Shown: piece by piece, positions 1-5,508 of the stretch
Numbering within the stretch: position 1 is the first letter of the stretch
How the letters are laid out: the number at the start of each line of letters is the position of its first letter
Source of the DNA: an uncultured Eubacteriales bacterium
Lineage (GTDB): Bacteria > Bacillota > Clostridia > Oscillospirales > QAMX01
NCBI GenBank assembly: GCA_900551265.1
Contig: URVL01000155.1
Span: 1-5,605, forward strand
DNA length: 5,605 nucleotides
Direction: 5' to 3'
The notes under the pieces: model-generated
Told to the model about the DNA's origin: nothing
Seen by the model: only the letters and a program-made list of their open reading frames with translations
Databases searched by the model: none
Position numbers and translations under genes: made by a program

Positions 1-3
1 ACC

Positions 4-49
4 AGACCCCCTGATGTAGTTTATTTTCCTACATCAGGGGGTCTTTTGT
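4..49 (+). terminator. Strong hairpin terminator at left edge
   Basis: A 16-bp perfect inverted repeat (4-19 with 29-44, GC-rich at the base) encloses a 9-nt loop and is followed on the plus strand by TTTTGT. This is a classic intrinsic terminator for a plus-strand gene lying left of the window. It also sits about 56 bases past the stop of the last minus-strand gene, and that strand has an A-run before the stem, so it may work in both directions. Read on the minus strand, the visible 3' flank is only TCTGGT before the window ends, a poor U-tract, so termination of the catabolic operon here is an inference. Confidence 0.72.
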
Positions 50-99
50 CACTGTCCGTTTTTACTGGATCAGTTCACTTTTTGACCGGCGGGGTGCTT

Positions 100-993
100 T
101 TAATTTGTTTCTTTGTTCCTTTTTTGACGTGCGGCGCGCATTTCTTCTATTTTACGGCGTTCTTCATCCTCGTTGTAGTTTACAACCAGTTCTTTGATGT
201 CGAAAATTCGGAATATATCGCCCATATTGTCCGGCGCGCCCAAAACGGACAGACCGCCGTCTGCGCGGAGAACCTGTCCTGTAATGTAGGACGCCTTATC
301 CGAAACGAGAAGCGATACCACATTGCCCATATCAACCGGACGTCCGACGCGGCGCAACGGAATATAGCGCCAATGATCACGGTACCAGATGCTGTCCTTA
401 GAGTCCTGATCCTCCGGCGTGCGCACATCAATCACGCCCGGCGAGAACCCATTGACACGGATTCCGTATGGGCCGAGGTCAATCGCAAAAGACTCGATTG
501 CACGGTTTAACCCGGCTTTCAGTCCAGCATAAACGGCGTCGCTTGTGTGCGGAGAAAACGAGCGAATGGACGTATTAAAGAGAATCACACCCGCAATGCT
601 GTTCTCCACCATATAATTTGCCGCAGCTTTCGCACACAGGATCATACCGCGAAAGTCCAGGTTATAGAGGCTGTCCATCGTCTCCGGCTTAATCTCTCGC
701 AAATCCTCAAACCGCGTGATGCCGGCGTTATTGACCAACACATCCAGCCGCCCAAGCTGCGCAACGCACTCTGCAATCAGACGGTCCGGCACGTCTATTT
801 CGGCCGTGTTGCCTTGAAGCAGGCAGCCGTTGACGCCCGCTTCCCGCACCGCAGCAAGCACCCTTTCTCCTTCCTCGCGAGAACTGTTATAATGAACTGC
901 AACATCGTATCCGTCGCGTGCAAGCTGTTTTGCAACCGCAGCGCCGATTCCAGTGCTGGAACCCGTGACAAGCGCCACCTTGCCGTTTCTCAT
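100..993 (-). CDS. Short-chain dehydrogenase/reductase with charged C-terminal tail (copy A)
   Basis: Classical SDR oxidoreductase of 297 aa, cytosolic, expected to oxidise or reduce a hydroxyl/keto group with NAD(P). Visible motifs are TGxxxGIG at residues 10-17, NNAG at 88-91, Ser142, Tyr155-xxx-Lys159, and the PG motif at 185-186. The segment after beta-2 (HYNSS) has no terminal Asp, which favours NADP(H). The position aligning with the catalytic Asn of the SDR tetrad is Asp113 (codon GAC at 655-657), although an Asn lies two residues earlier. The Rossmann domain ends near residue 250. A further 47 residues follow, the last 25 or so being a highly charged Lys/Arg/Glu tail. A GAGGGG ribosome binding site (1000-1005) lies 6 nt before the ATG at 993. 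It is the last gene of the operon, 56 bp after its paralogue, with 177 of 280 residues identical and no gaps by hand count. The sequence resembles glucose 1-dehydrogenase and FabG-like SDRs; the substrate is not determinable. Confidence 0.93.
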   Translation of the reverse strand: MRNGKVALVTGSSTGIGAAVAKQLARDGYDVAVHYNSSREEGERVLAAVREAGVNGCLLQGNTAEIDVPDRLIAECVAQLGRLDVLVNNAGITRFEDLREIKPETMDSLYNLDFRGMILCAKAAANYMVENSIAGVILFNTSIRSFSPHTSDAVYAGLKAGLNRAIESFAIDLGPYGIRVNGFSPGVIDVRTPEDQDSKDSIWYRDHWRYIPLRRVGRPVDMGNVVSLLVSDKASYITGQVLRADGGLSVLGAPDNMGDIFRIFDIKELVVNYNEDEERRKIEEMRAARQKRNKETN

Positions 994-1049
994 TCATTAC
1001 CCCTCTTTCTCAAACTGCCGCTTCTCCATGTAACGCAAACCCCGGCTTA

Positions 1050-1892
1050 TTAAAAAGGTTTTTCCTCCGGGTGATAGTTCTTTGCAAGGTCCAACACATC
1101 ACAGGCGTCAAACAGGTCTGCCAGATGCTCCGCACCGCCGACCACGGAGAGGCCTCCGTCCACGCAGATGACCTGACCTGTAATATACGACGCCTTCTCA
1201 GAGGCCAAGAACGACACGACGTCTCCCATGTCCTCGGCATAGCCATTACGGCGCAGGGGAATAAAACGCGGCGAATTCTTATAAAACGGGCTCTGCTGCT
1301 CCGCCTCCGGTTCCGGGCAACGGACATTTGTCACGCCGGGAGAAAACCCATTGACGCGAATGCCGTACCGGCCCAAATCGATGGCAAAGGAGGCTATTGT
1401 GCGGTTTAAACCGGCCTTCAGTCCGCCGTATACGCCGTCAACGCTATGCGGCGCAAAACCGCGGATGGACGTATTAAATAAAATTGTGCCCTGAACGCCA
1501 TTTTCTACCATATACTTGGCGGCTTCGGATGCTCCAAGAATCATTCCGCGATAATTTAAATAATACATGCTGTCCATGGTTTCCGCCGTAATTTCACGCA
1601 GACGTTGAAACCGGGTAATGCCGGCATTGTTCACGTCAACGTCCAGGCGGCCAAGTTTCTCGACCGTCTCGCGCACAAGCCTGCGCGGCACTTCCGCATC
1701 AGACGTATCGCCGTGCAGCAGGCAGGTACGTACGCCAAATGATTCACAGTCCGCAGCAACCTTTTTTGCTTCCTCGGGCGAACTGTTATAATGCACGGCG
1801 ATATCATAACCGTCGCGCGCCAGCGCACGGGCAACACCCGCGCCGATGCCGGTACTTGAACCTGTGACAAGCGCCACTTTTCCATTTCTCAT
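1050..1892 (-). CDS. Short-chain dehydrogenase/reductase (copy B)
   Basis: Classical SDR of 280 aa, paralogue of the gene downstream. It shows the full catalytic set: TGxxxGIG at 10-17, NNAG at 88-91, Asn113, Ser142, Tyr155 and Lys159 (YGGLK), and PG at 185-186. The HYNSS segment after beta-2 again suggests NADP(H). Phrases such as the YMVEN helix followed by a beta strand and the catalytic Ser recall glucose 1-dehydrogenase of Bacillus, so a sugar or sugar-acid alcohol is a reasonable substrate guess, not more. An odd residue is Asp86 inside beta-4 (LDVDVNNAG), where a hydrophobic residue is usual; copy A has Leu. A C-terminal extension of about 30 residues follows the usual DGG end but lacks the charged tail of copy A. 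The AGGGGAG site (1900-1906) sits 7 nt before the ATG. The gene starts 18 bp after the hydrolase stop and ends with a double stop TAATAA, so it is cotranscribed. Confidence 0.94.
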   Translation of the reverse strand: MRNGKVALVTGSSTGIGAGVARALARDGYDIAVHYNSSPEEAKKVAADCESFGVRTCLLHGDTSDAEVPRRLVRETVEKLGRLDVDVNNAGITRFQRLREITAETMDSMYYLNYRGMILGASEAAKYMVENGVQGTILFNTSIRGFAPHSVDGVYGGLKAGLNRTIASFAIDLGRYGIRVNGFSPGVTNVRCPEPEAEQQSPFYKNSPRFIPLRRNGYAEDMGDVVSFLASEKASYITGQVICVDGGLSVVGGAEHLADLFDACDVLDLAKNYHPEEKPF

Positions 1893-1910
1893 ATGTCTTC
1901 TCCCCTCTTT

Positions 1911-2618
1911 TTATTGATTCAAAATCTCTTCCATTTGATATTCTCTTCCACGCTCCATGACAAAACCCCTGACTTCCGGTGCAACGCGGGCAAGCGCGTC
2001 TATAAACTCTTTGGGGTTTTCCGTATTGTGGCGGATCAGGTCATAGTGCGTCGGGACGCCGACCTTTGCGCCAAGGATCCGGCAATAAGACGCGGCCTCC
2101 ATATAATTCATATTGCCAAGCTTTCCATTGATACAGATAAACGCCACATCCGGCGCCATACCGACATTTGGCACAATGGTTTTTGTTGTAAAAAGCGCGT
2201 CTCCGCTGAAATAGAGCTTGACGCCGTCACAGGAAACCAGATACCCCACGCTGTCCACATCGTGGTCGGCAGTCGTCGCCGTAATGCGGAAGCCGCAGCG
2301 TTCCAGTGTCTCACCGCGGTCCAGCCGGACGCCCGGAATTGCAAGGCCGCTCTTTTCAAGGGCTGCCATACAGGTTCCCGGGCCTACAATGGTATCCGGG
2401 ATCACATACTCCTCATAAGTTACAGGATCAAAATGATCCCAGTGCGCATGCGTTGTCAGCACCAGATCCACATGCACGCTGCCTTTTTTAATAAACGGCG
2501 GATAAATACGCTCTGAATTGCCTTTTGCCTCACCGCAGAACGGATCCACGGACAGCGCGCCTTTCTCCGTCTTCAGAATAAAACCCGCCTGGCCAATCCA
2601 CATAATTGTCGCACTCAT
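1911..2618 (-). CDS. Metallo-beta-lactamase-fold hydrolase, UlaG-like (COG2220 type)
   Basis: Soluble metal-dependent hydrolase of 235 aa. The metal ligands expected for the MBL fold are visible: HAHWDH at residues 57-62 (HxHxDH), His119, Asp140 in SGDA, and His191 in PTHYD. The N-terminal WIGQAGF strand and the THxHxDHxDP context match the group containing UlaG (L-ascorbate-6-phosphate lactonase), but the protein is much shorter than UlaG itself and closer in length to the UPF0173/YtkL group. Lactone hydrolysis is therefore a family-level inference, supported by dehydrogenase and aldolase neighbours. There is no signal peptide. The ATG at 2618 is preceded by AAGGAGAAGGGG: the AAGGGG part is 7 nt away, and the GGAG part overlaps the TAA of the regulator gene (TAAGGAG), so translation of the two is probably linked. 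The regulator stops 17 bp upstream. Confidence 0.9.
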   Translation of the reverse strand: MSATIMWIGQAGFILKTEKGALSVDPFCGEAKGNSERIYPPFIKKGSVHVDLVLTTHAHWDHFDPVTYEEYVIPDTIVGPGTCMAALEKSGLAIPGVRLDRGETLERCGFRITATTADHDVDSVGYLVSCDGVKLYFSGDALFTTKTIVPNVGMAPDVAFICINGKLGNMNYMEAASYCRILGAKVGVPTHYDLIRHNTENPKEFIDALARVAPEVRGFVMERGREYQMEEILNQ

Positions 2619-2635
2619 AATTTCGCCCCTTCTCC

Positions 2636-3400
2636 TTACTTTTTATCTGTGATATCCGATTTATTATAAGTATTTGTGATTTCCAGTTTTATCCTGTCCC
2701 CTCGGAAAAGCACCGAAGAATACTCCATCGGCACATCGTCGGCGTTATATATCACATTTTCCAAATGAATGAGCGGATAATTTTTACGAACCCCCAAATG
2801 TGCGGCTTCCATGGAATCAGCCTGTACAATTTCGAGCGTTTCAATCATTTTGTTCTGTTCAATGCCGTAAGCCTCTCTCAGAATGTCGCATAACTGCGCC
2901 ACTTCAAAATTATGACCTGCGGTCAGCATGTCGGGACAGAGTTTCTTTGGAATGTACGACATATGCAGGCTGAGCGGCGAACCCTTTACGGAACGCACGC
3001 GCAGAATATAAAAGATCTCCGTACCCTCGGGAATCCCCATGCGCGACGCAATCGACACTGGCGCGGCAATTTCTCTTGCCTCAATCAGCCTTGTCTCGCT
3101 CTCAACGCCCTGTTTATCCAGCTGTTCCCGAATCCCCATATGCGAAAGCGGACGGCTGAGCAGCTTATCTACGCTGACGAACGTTCCCTTCCCGGGCACA
3201 CGATACAAAAGGCCCTCCTGCGCCAGGCGCAAGATTACCGACCTCACCGTCATCCGGCTGAGGCCATACTCCCGGCTGAGTTCATTTTCCGATGGTATCC
3301 GCGAATTCTCAGTCCAATCTCCGCTTTTGATCTTTTCGCGAATGATTTCCTCCAGCTGTACGTGGAGCGGCTTTGGGCTCTGCGGATCCAAGATTTTCAT
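2636..3400 (-). CDS. GntR-family transcriptional regulator, HutC/FarR type with UTRA domain
   Basis: DNA-binding regulator of 254 aa. Residues about 10-77 form the GntR winged helix: a PLHVQLEEIIREKI start helix, IPSENEL at 35-41, the LSRMTVRSVI recognition segment, and the GKGTFV wing at 70-75. Residues about 90-245 form a UTRA effector domain ending in the typical PMEYSSVLFRGDR stretch. HutC/FarR members usually sense a sugar, sugar phosphate, amino-acid derivative or fatty acid and repress their own operon. Lying second in the operon, it is the obvious local regulator. An in-frame ATG exists 18 bases upstream (3418) with no ribosome binding site; AAGGAG at 3410-3415 is 9 nt before the ATG at 3400, so I chose the latter. 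It follows the aldolase stop by 44 bp and precedes the hydrolase by 17 bp. Confidence 0.93.
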   Translation of the reverse strand: MKILDPQSPKPLHVQLEEIIREKIKSGDWTENSRIPSENELSREYGLSRMTVRSVILRLAQEGLLYRVPGKGTFVSVDKLLSRPLSHMGIREQLDKQGVESETRLIEAREIAAPVSIASRMGIPEGTEIFYILRVRSVKGSPLSLHMSYIPKKLCPDMLTAGHNFEVAQLCDILREAYGIEQNKMIETLEIVQADSMEAAHLGVRKNYPLIHLENVIYNADDVPMEYSSVLFRGDRIKLEITNTYNKSDITDKK

Positions 3401-3409
3401 GGTTTTGTT

Positions 3410-3415
3410 CTCCTT
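3410..3415 (-). promoter_or_regulatory. Ribosome binding site fixing the GntR start
   Basis: AAGGAG on the minus strand is placed 9 nt before the ATG at 3400. It lies inside the reading frame that would begin at 3418, and that upstream ATG has no purine-rich site before it. This favours the shorter 254-aa protein starting MKILDP. Confidence 0.8.
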
Positions 3416-3444
3416 CATTTTCAGTTACGGGAAGTCCGGGAGCT

Positions 3445-4344
3445 TCATGAGATAAAACCGGCGTCCAAAAGAGCCTGCTTCATTTCGGCCTCGATCTCCT
3501 CCGACATTGGGAGCACCGGCTTTCTGGGGAAACCGCCTTTCAGGCCCATCAAATTCATGCAGCACTTGACGCCCGCCACACTGCCGCGCGCACCGGTTTT
3601 CTTAATAACATTCTGCAAAACCTCATAATACGCCCAAGCCTTTTCACGGCCTTCCTCACGGTACAAGCGCACAACCTCCGCACACTGTTCCGGGAAATAA
3701 TTGCTCGCAGAAACAACGCCGCCTTTTCCACCGCGATCCATGCATGTAAAAACCGTACTCATAGATCCGGACATCACTTCAAAGTCGTCGCGCCCTCCGG
3801 CGGCATCCATATAAGCGTTCATCATGTTTTTCGAGGTATCCTTAATGCCGTGAATATTCGGATGATCCGCCAGCACGCGGACTACATCCGCAGAAATCGT
3901 CACATCGTTGGCAAAGGCCGGTGCGCAATACAGCAGGATTGGAATACGGCTAAAATCTGCAATCTCCGTATAATATGCAATCAGCGCCTGGTCCGTCATG
4001 AGGCTTTTGAAATAGTGCGGCGTCAAAACGGATAAATAGTCAACCGGCAGCGCCGCAGATTGTACACGATCGATAAATTTCAGCGTCTGATTAAGGGACT
4101 CACGCCCAACACCTGCTATGAAGCACTTTTGTGGATCAGCGTAGGACGACGCCGCACGAATCACCTCAAAAGACTCATCATCCGATAACATACGGAATTC
4201 GCCATTGCTACCCAGGCACATAAACCCACTTACATGGGTCTGATTCCAGATATCATAGTTATACTTCAGCATAGCAAAGCTGATCTCTCCATTTTCATCA
4301 AACGGCGTAACGGTTGGTATTACAATACCGCTTAAATTGCGCAT
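3445..4344 (-). CDS. Dihydrodipicolinate synthase (DapA)-family aldolase, HOGA/KDG-aldolase-like
   Basis: Class I, Schiff-base (beta/alpha)8 lyase of 299 aa. These enzymes cleave or condense 2-keto acids with pyruvate. Visible are GIVIPTVTPF at 6-15, GSNGE at 45-49 (pyruvate carboxylate-binding loop), Tyr139 in LLYCAP, the Schiff-base Lys168 in GIKDTS, SGS at 192-194, and the C-terminal FPRKPVLPM. True DapA carries GTTGE and an Arg shortly after the catalytic Tyr. Here the loop is GSNGE and the post-Tyr stretch is CAPAFAND without Arg, so lysine biosynthesis is unlikely. GSNGEF is the loop I recall from 4-hydroxy-2-oxoglutarate aldolase, and 2-keto-3-deoxy sugar-acid aldolases are also close. 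The start is the ATG at 4344, with GGAAGGAG 8 nt upstream; an in-frame ATG at 4365 lacks a site. First gene of the operon, about 50 nt after the predicted transcription start. Confidence 0.92.
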   Translation of the reverse strand: MRNLSGIVIPTVTPFDENGEISFAMLKYNYDIWNQTHVSGFMCLGSNGEFRMLSDDESFEVIRAASSYADPQKCFIAGVGRESLNQTLKFIDRVQSAALPVDYLSVLTPHYFKSLMTDQALIAYYTEIADFSRIPILLYCAPAFANDVTISADVVRVLADHPNIHGIKDTSKNMMNAYMDAAGGRDDFEVMSGSMSTVFTCMDRGGKGGVVSASNYFPEQCAEVVRLYREEGREKAWAYYEVLQNVIKKTGARGSVAGVKCCMNLMGLKGGFPRKPVLPMSEEIEAEMKQALLDAGFIS

Positions 4345-4352
4345 GACTCTCG

Positions 4353-4360
4353 CTCCTTCC
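4353..4360 (-). promoter_or_regulatory. Ribosome binding site fixing the aldolase start
   Basis: GGAAGGAG on the minus strand lies 8 nt before the ATG at 4344. It falls within the codons that would follow the alternative ATG at 4365, which argues for the shorter protein beginning MRNLSG. Confidence 0.82.
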
Positions 4361-4402
4361 AGCATCTGTATTTCTCGCTGTCAACCTGTACATATATGGT
4401 TC

Positions 4403-4431
4403 ATTTTATCACACGCTTTTTTGTTTGTAAA
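4403..4431 (-). promoter_or_regulatory. Sigma-A-type promoter of the five-gene operon
   Basis: On the minus strand, TTTACA (4426-4431, 5 of 6 to TTGACA), a 17-bp spacer and TAAAAT (4403-4408, 5 of 6 to TATAAT). Transcription would begin near 4396, leaving a 5' leader of about 50 nt before the aldolase ATG. It is the only good promoter between the upstream terminator at 4523-4560 and the first gene. Confidence 0.75.
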
Positions 4432-4432
4432 C
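4423..4432. promoter_or_regulatory. Candidate operator palindrome over the -35 element
   Basis: GTTT-GT-AAAC is an inverted repeat of two 4-bp arms covering the -35 hexamer of the operon promoter. A second weak symmetry, AACC-N11-GGTT, spans 4383-4401 at the predicted transcription start. Either could be bound by the GntR protein encoded in the operon. Both are short enough to arise by chance in AT-rich DNA. The same -35 region also resembles the left half of a catabolite-repression (cre) site, while the right half does not match. Confidence 0.25.
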
Positions 4433-4522
4433 GACTATCTGTATCGAATGCAAAAAATAGACAATTATTTCAATGCTTTTTGCCATTTTTCTGCACAGCC
4501 GCATTTTTTCTGCGATTCCTGA

Positions 4523-4560
4523 CCAAACAAAACGACAGAGAGACATCGTCCTCTGTCGTT
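4523..4560 (-). terminator. Intrinsic terminator after the 82-aa XRE gene
   Basis: A perfect 10-bp stem (4531-4540 with 4551-4560) and a 10-nt loop are followed on the minus strand by TTGTTTGG. The plus-strand flank has no T-run, so it is directional. It lies about 80 nt beyond the stop at 4642 and separates the regulator pair from the catabolic operon promoter. The 297-bp gap from 4345 to 4641 holds this terminator, the operon promoter and AT-rich spacer; I see no gene in it. Confidence 0.75.
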
Positions 4561-4641
4561 ATCATATGAAACCCTTTTTGTAGTATTTTAGCCCATAATT
4601 TTACCAAACAGCCCATCTTAAAAATCTAAAGCGCATCCCTG

Positions 4642-4890
4642 CTAGACGGACAAGCCTCCACGCGAATCAATTTCCTCTTCAATAGAGGCCAACAGGGTCT
4701 GTGGCGACACATGAAAGACTTCTGCAATCAGAAGTAAGGTTCGCACTGTAGGCACCTTTTCTCCACGTTCAATCCGCCTGTATAAATTGCGGTCAAGACC
4801 TATCAGCCCACTCACCACTTCCTGTGATAGGCCACACTTCTTTCGATAATTCTGAAATGTTTTACCAATCGCTCCGGAAAATTCATCCAC
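4642..4890 (-). CDS. Small XRE-family helix-turn-helix regulator, GTG start (82 aa)
   Basis: A Cro/CI-type HTH domain fills nearly the whole protein. GLSQEVVSGL at 20-29 covers helix 2 and its turn, LDRNLYRRIERGE at 32-44 the recognition helix, and VPTVRTLLLIAEVF at 46-59 helix 4 onward. The frame is open back to an ATG at 4947, but that start has no ribosome binding site and would add 19 residues without homology to the neighbour. GTG at 4890 has AGAGGTGAT (4894-4902) directly before it and makes the protein align from Met1 without gaps to the 77-aa regulator upstream, with 38 of 77 residues identical. I therefore call the GTG. There is no effector or catalytic domain. The target is unknown: the fold fits mobile-element or controller-type repressors as well as housekeeping ones. 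The 255-bp gap upstream (4891-5145) shows no convincing promoter of its own. Confidence 0.85.
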   Translation of the reverse strand: MDEFSGAIGKTFQNYRKKCGLSQEVVSGLIGLDRNLYRRIERGEKVPTVRTLLLIAEVFHVSPQTLLASIEEEIDSRGGLSV

Positions 4891-5084
4891 AATATCACCT
4901 CTTCGAAAAATCAATGATGCACTTGGCACAGATCTATGTAAAAACATCCCATGTTTCCAACAAGCTTTCCTTTTTCTCGTTTCTCCGTCGCAATTGAAAA
5001 AATAGTCGAAAAAATCTTACAAGCCCTAAAGCATATTTCCCCGCGGGTTGCAAAACGCATGCATCTATCTCCACTCACCCATAC

Positions 5085-5103
5085 CCGATTTCTTCAAAAT
5101 CGG
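5085..5103. repeat. Short inverted repeat between the two XRE genes
   Basis: CCGATTT, a 5-nt loop and AAATCGG form a perfect 7-bp hairpin. Neither strand has a T-run after it, so it is not a standard terminator. It could be an operator for the 82-aa regulator or simply a chance hairpin. Confidence 0.3.
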
Positions 5104-5107
5104 CCAA

Positions 5108-5136
5108 CAAAAATACCTTTTACCGGAAAGTAAAGG
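5108..5136 (-). terminator. Probable terminator after the 77-aa XRE gene
   Basis: On the minus strand CCTTTAC and GTAAAAGG pair with one bulged base around a 6-nt loop (5116-5136), followed by TATTTTTG. It begins 9 nt after the stop codon. The stem is short and AT-rich, so some read-through into the second regulator is likely, which may explain why that gene lacks an obvious promoter. Confidence 0.55.
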
Positions 5137-5145
5137 CCTATAAAA

Positions 5146-5379
5146 TTATTTAGAAACAATACGCTCTTCTATCGACCGAACAATCGCACTTGGCGAAACA
5201 GCCAGGGCATTTGCAATTTTGAAAAGAGTACTTATTGTAGGCATGCGTTCTCCACGTTCAATTTTGCTGTAATGCGTTCTATCAAGATCCGCAAGTCCAC
5301 TTAAGACTTCCTGAGAAAGTCCCTTCTTCTCACGATATTCCTTGATCACCGTTCCGACTACTTTGGCACTAACGTTCAT
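5146..5379 (-). CDS. Small XRE-family helix-turn-helix regulator (77 aa)
   Basis: Single-domain Cro/CI-type DNA-binding protein. GLSQEVLSGLADLDRTHYSK at 20-39 covers helix 2, the turn and the start of the recognition helix. IERGERMPT at 40-48 is the usual closing motif, and the remaining helices end at residue 77. There is no other domain, so it probably acts as a dimer on a palindrome. GGAGG at 5384-5388 lies 4 nt before the ATG at 5379. A perfect 16-bp palindrome sits 48 bp upstream of the ATG, over the likely promoter, which fits autoregulation. It is followed by a similar 82-aa regulator on the same strand. Length and layout resemble restriction-modification controller proteins and element repressors, but no restriction, methylase or phage gene is in view, so the role is open. 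Confidence 0.9.
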   Translation of the reverse strand: MNVSAKVVGTVIKEYREKKGLSQEVLSGLADLDRTHYSKIERGERMPTISTLFKIANALAVSPSAIVRSIEERIVSK

Positions 5380-5422
5380 ATAACCTCCGTTTCGTTTTTC
5401 AGTTTACCAAGTCGTCGCACGT

Positions 5423-5450
5423 ATTATGAGGTCAAATGACCTCGCAAAAA
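5423..5450 (-). promoter_or_regulatory. Weak candidate promoter of the 77-aa XRE gene
   Basis: CATAAT at 5423-5428 (minus strand) is a 5-of-6 match to a -10 box, about 44 nt before the ATG. The best -35 at 16-17 bp spacing is only a T-run (5445-5450). The palindrome at 5428-5443 fills the spacer, which is the expected place for a repressor site. Confidence 0.35.
5428..5443. promoter_or_regulatory. Perfect 16-bp palindromic operator
   Basis: GAGGTCA-AA-TGACCTC has two perfect 7-bp arms with a 2-bp centre. This size and symmetry are typical for dimeric XRE/Cro-type regulators. It lies between the 77-aa regulator gene and a divergent plus-strand promoter. I found no second full copy in the window, so it is best read as the regulator's own site. 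Confidence 0.7.
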
Positions 5451-5478
5451 AATTATGCTGGATACTTATCGTGTTTTT

Positions 5479-5508
5479 TTGACATTTTTTAATAAAAAAC
5501 GATATAAA
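5479..5508 (+). promoter_or_regulatory. Divergent plus-strand promoter running off the contig
   Basis: Perfect TTGACA (5479-5484), an 18-bp spacer and TATAAA (5503-5508, 5 of 6). A perfect TATAAT also lies at 5514-5519, without a good -35. Transcription would start near 5515-5526 and leave the window, implying a divergent gene beyond 5569 that is missing because the contig ends in adapter. Confidence 0.6.

Noticed and set aside
46..1053. Long open frames on the plus strand opposite the SDR copy A (46-510 and 547-1053)
   Set aside because: They lie antisense to a gene with a complete set of SDR motifs, have no ribosome binding site and show no recognisable domain.
1010..1327. Minus-strand open frame running past the end of SDR copy B toward copy A
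   Set aside because: It is an out-of-frame reading of the copy B coding sequence. The correct frame ends in a clean TAATAA at 1047-1052, so there is no frameshift fusion of the two SDRs.
1893..2516. 207-codon plus-strand open frame opposite the MBL-fold hydrolase
   Set aside because: The minus-strand gene has all metal ligands and a good start signal; the plus frame is a mirror of its codon bias.
2912..3628. 238-codon plus-strand open frame across the GntR and aldolase genes
   Set aside because: It crosses two well-supported genes and their intergenic gap, with no domain and no start signal.
4425..4439. Catabolite-repression (cre) site over the operon -35
   Set aside because: The left half fits the consensus, but three defined positions in the right half do not, so I do not annotate it as a site.
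4894..4902. AGAGGTGAT as a second half-operator related to the GAGGTCA palindrome
   Set aside because: It is one base off the arm, but it is fully explained as the ribosome binding site of the GTG-started regulator and has no inverted partner.
4951..5133. 60-codon plus-strand open frame between the two XRE genes
   Set aside because: No ribosome binding site before the ATG, no recognisable motif, and it overlaps a hairpin and the terminator of the neighbouring gene.
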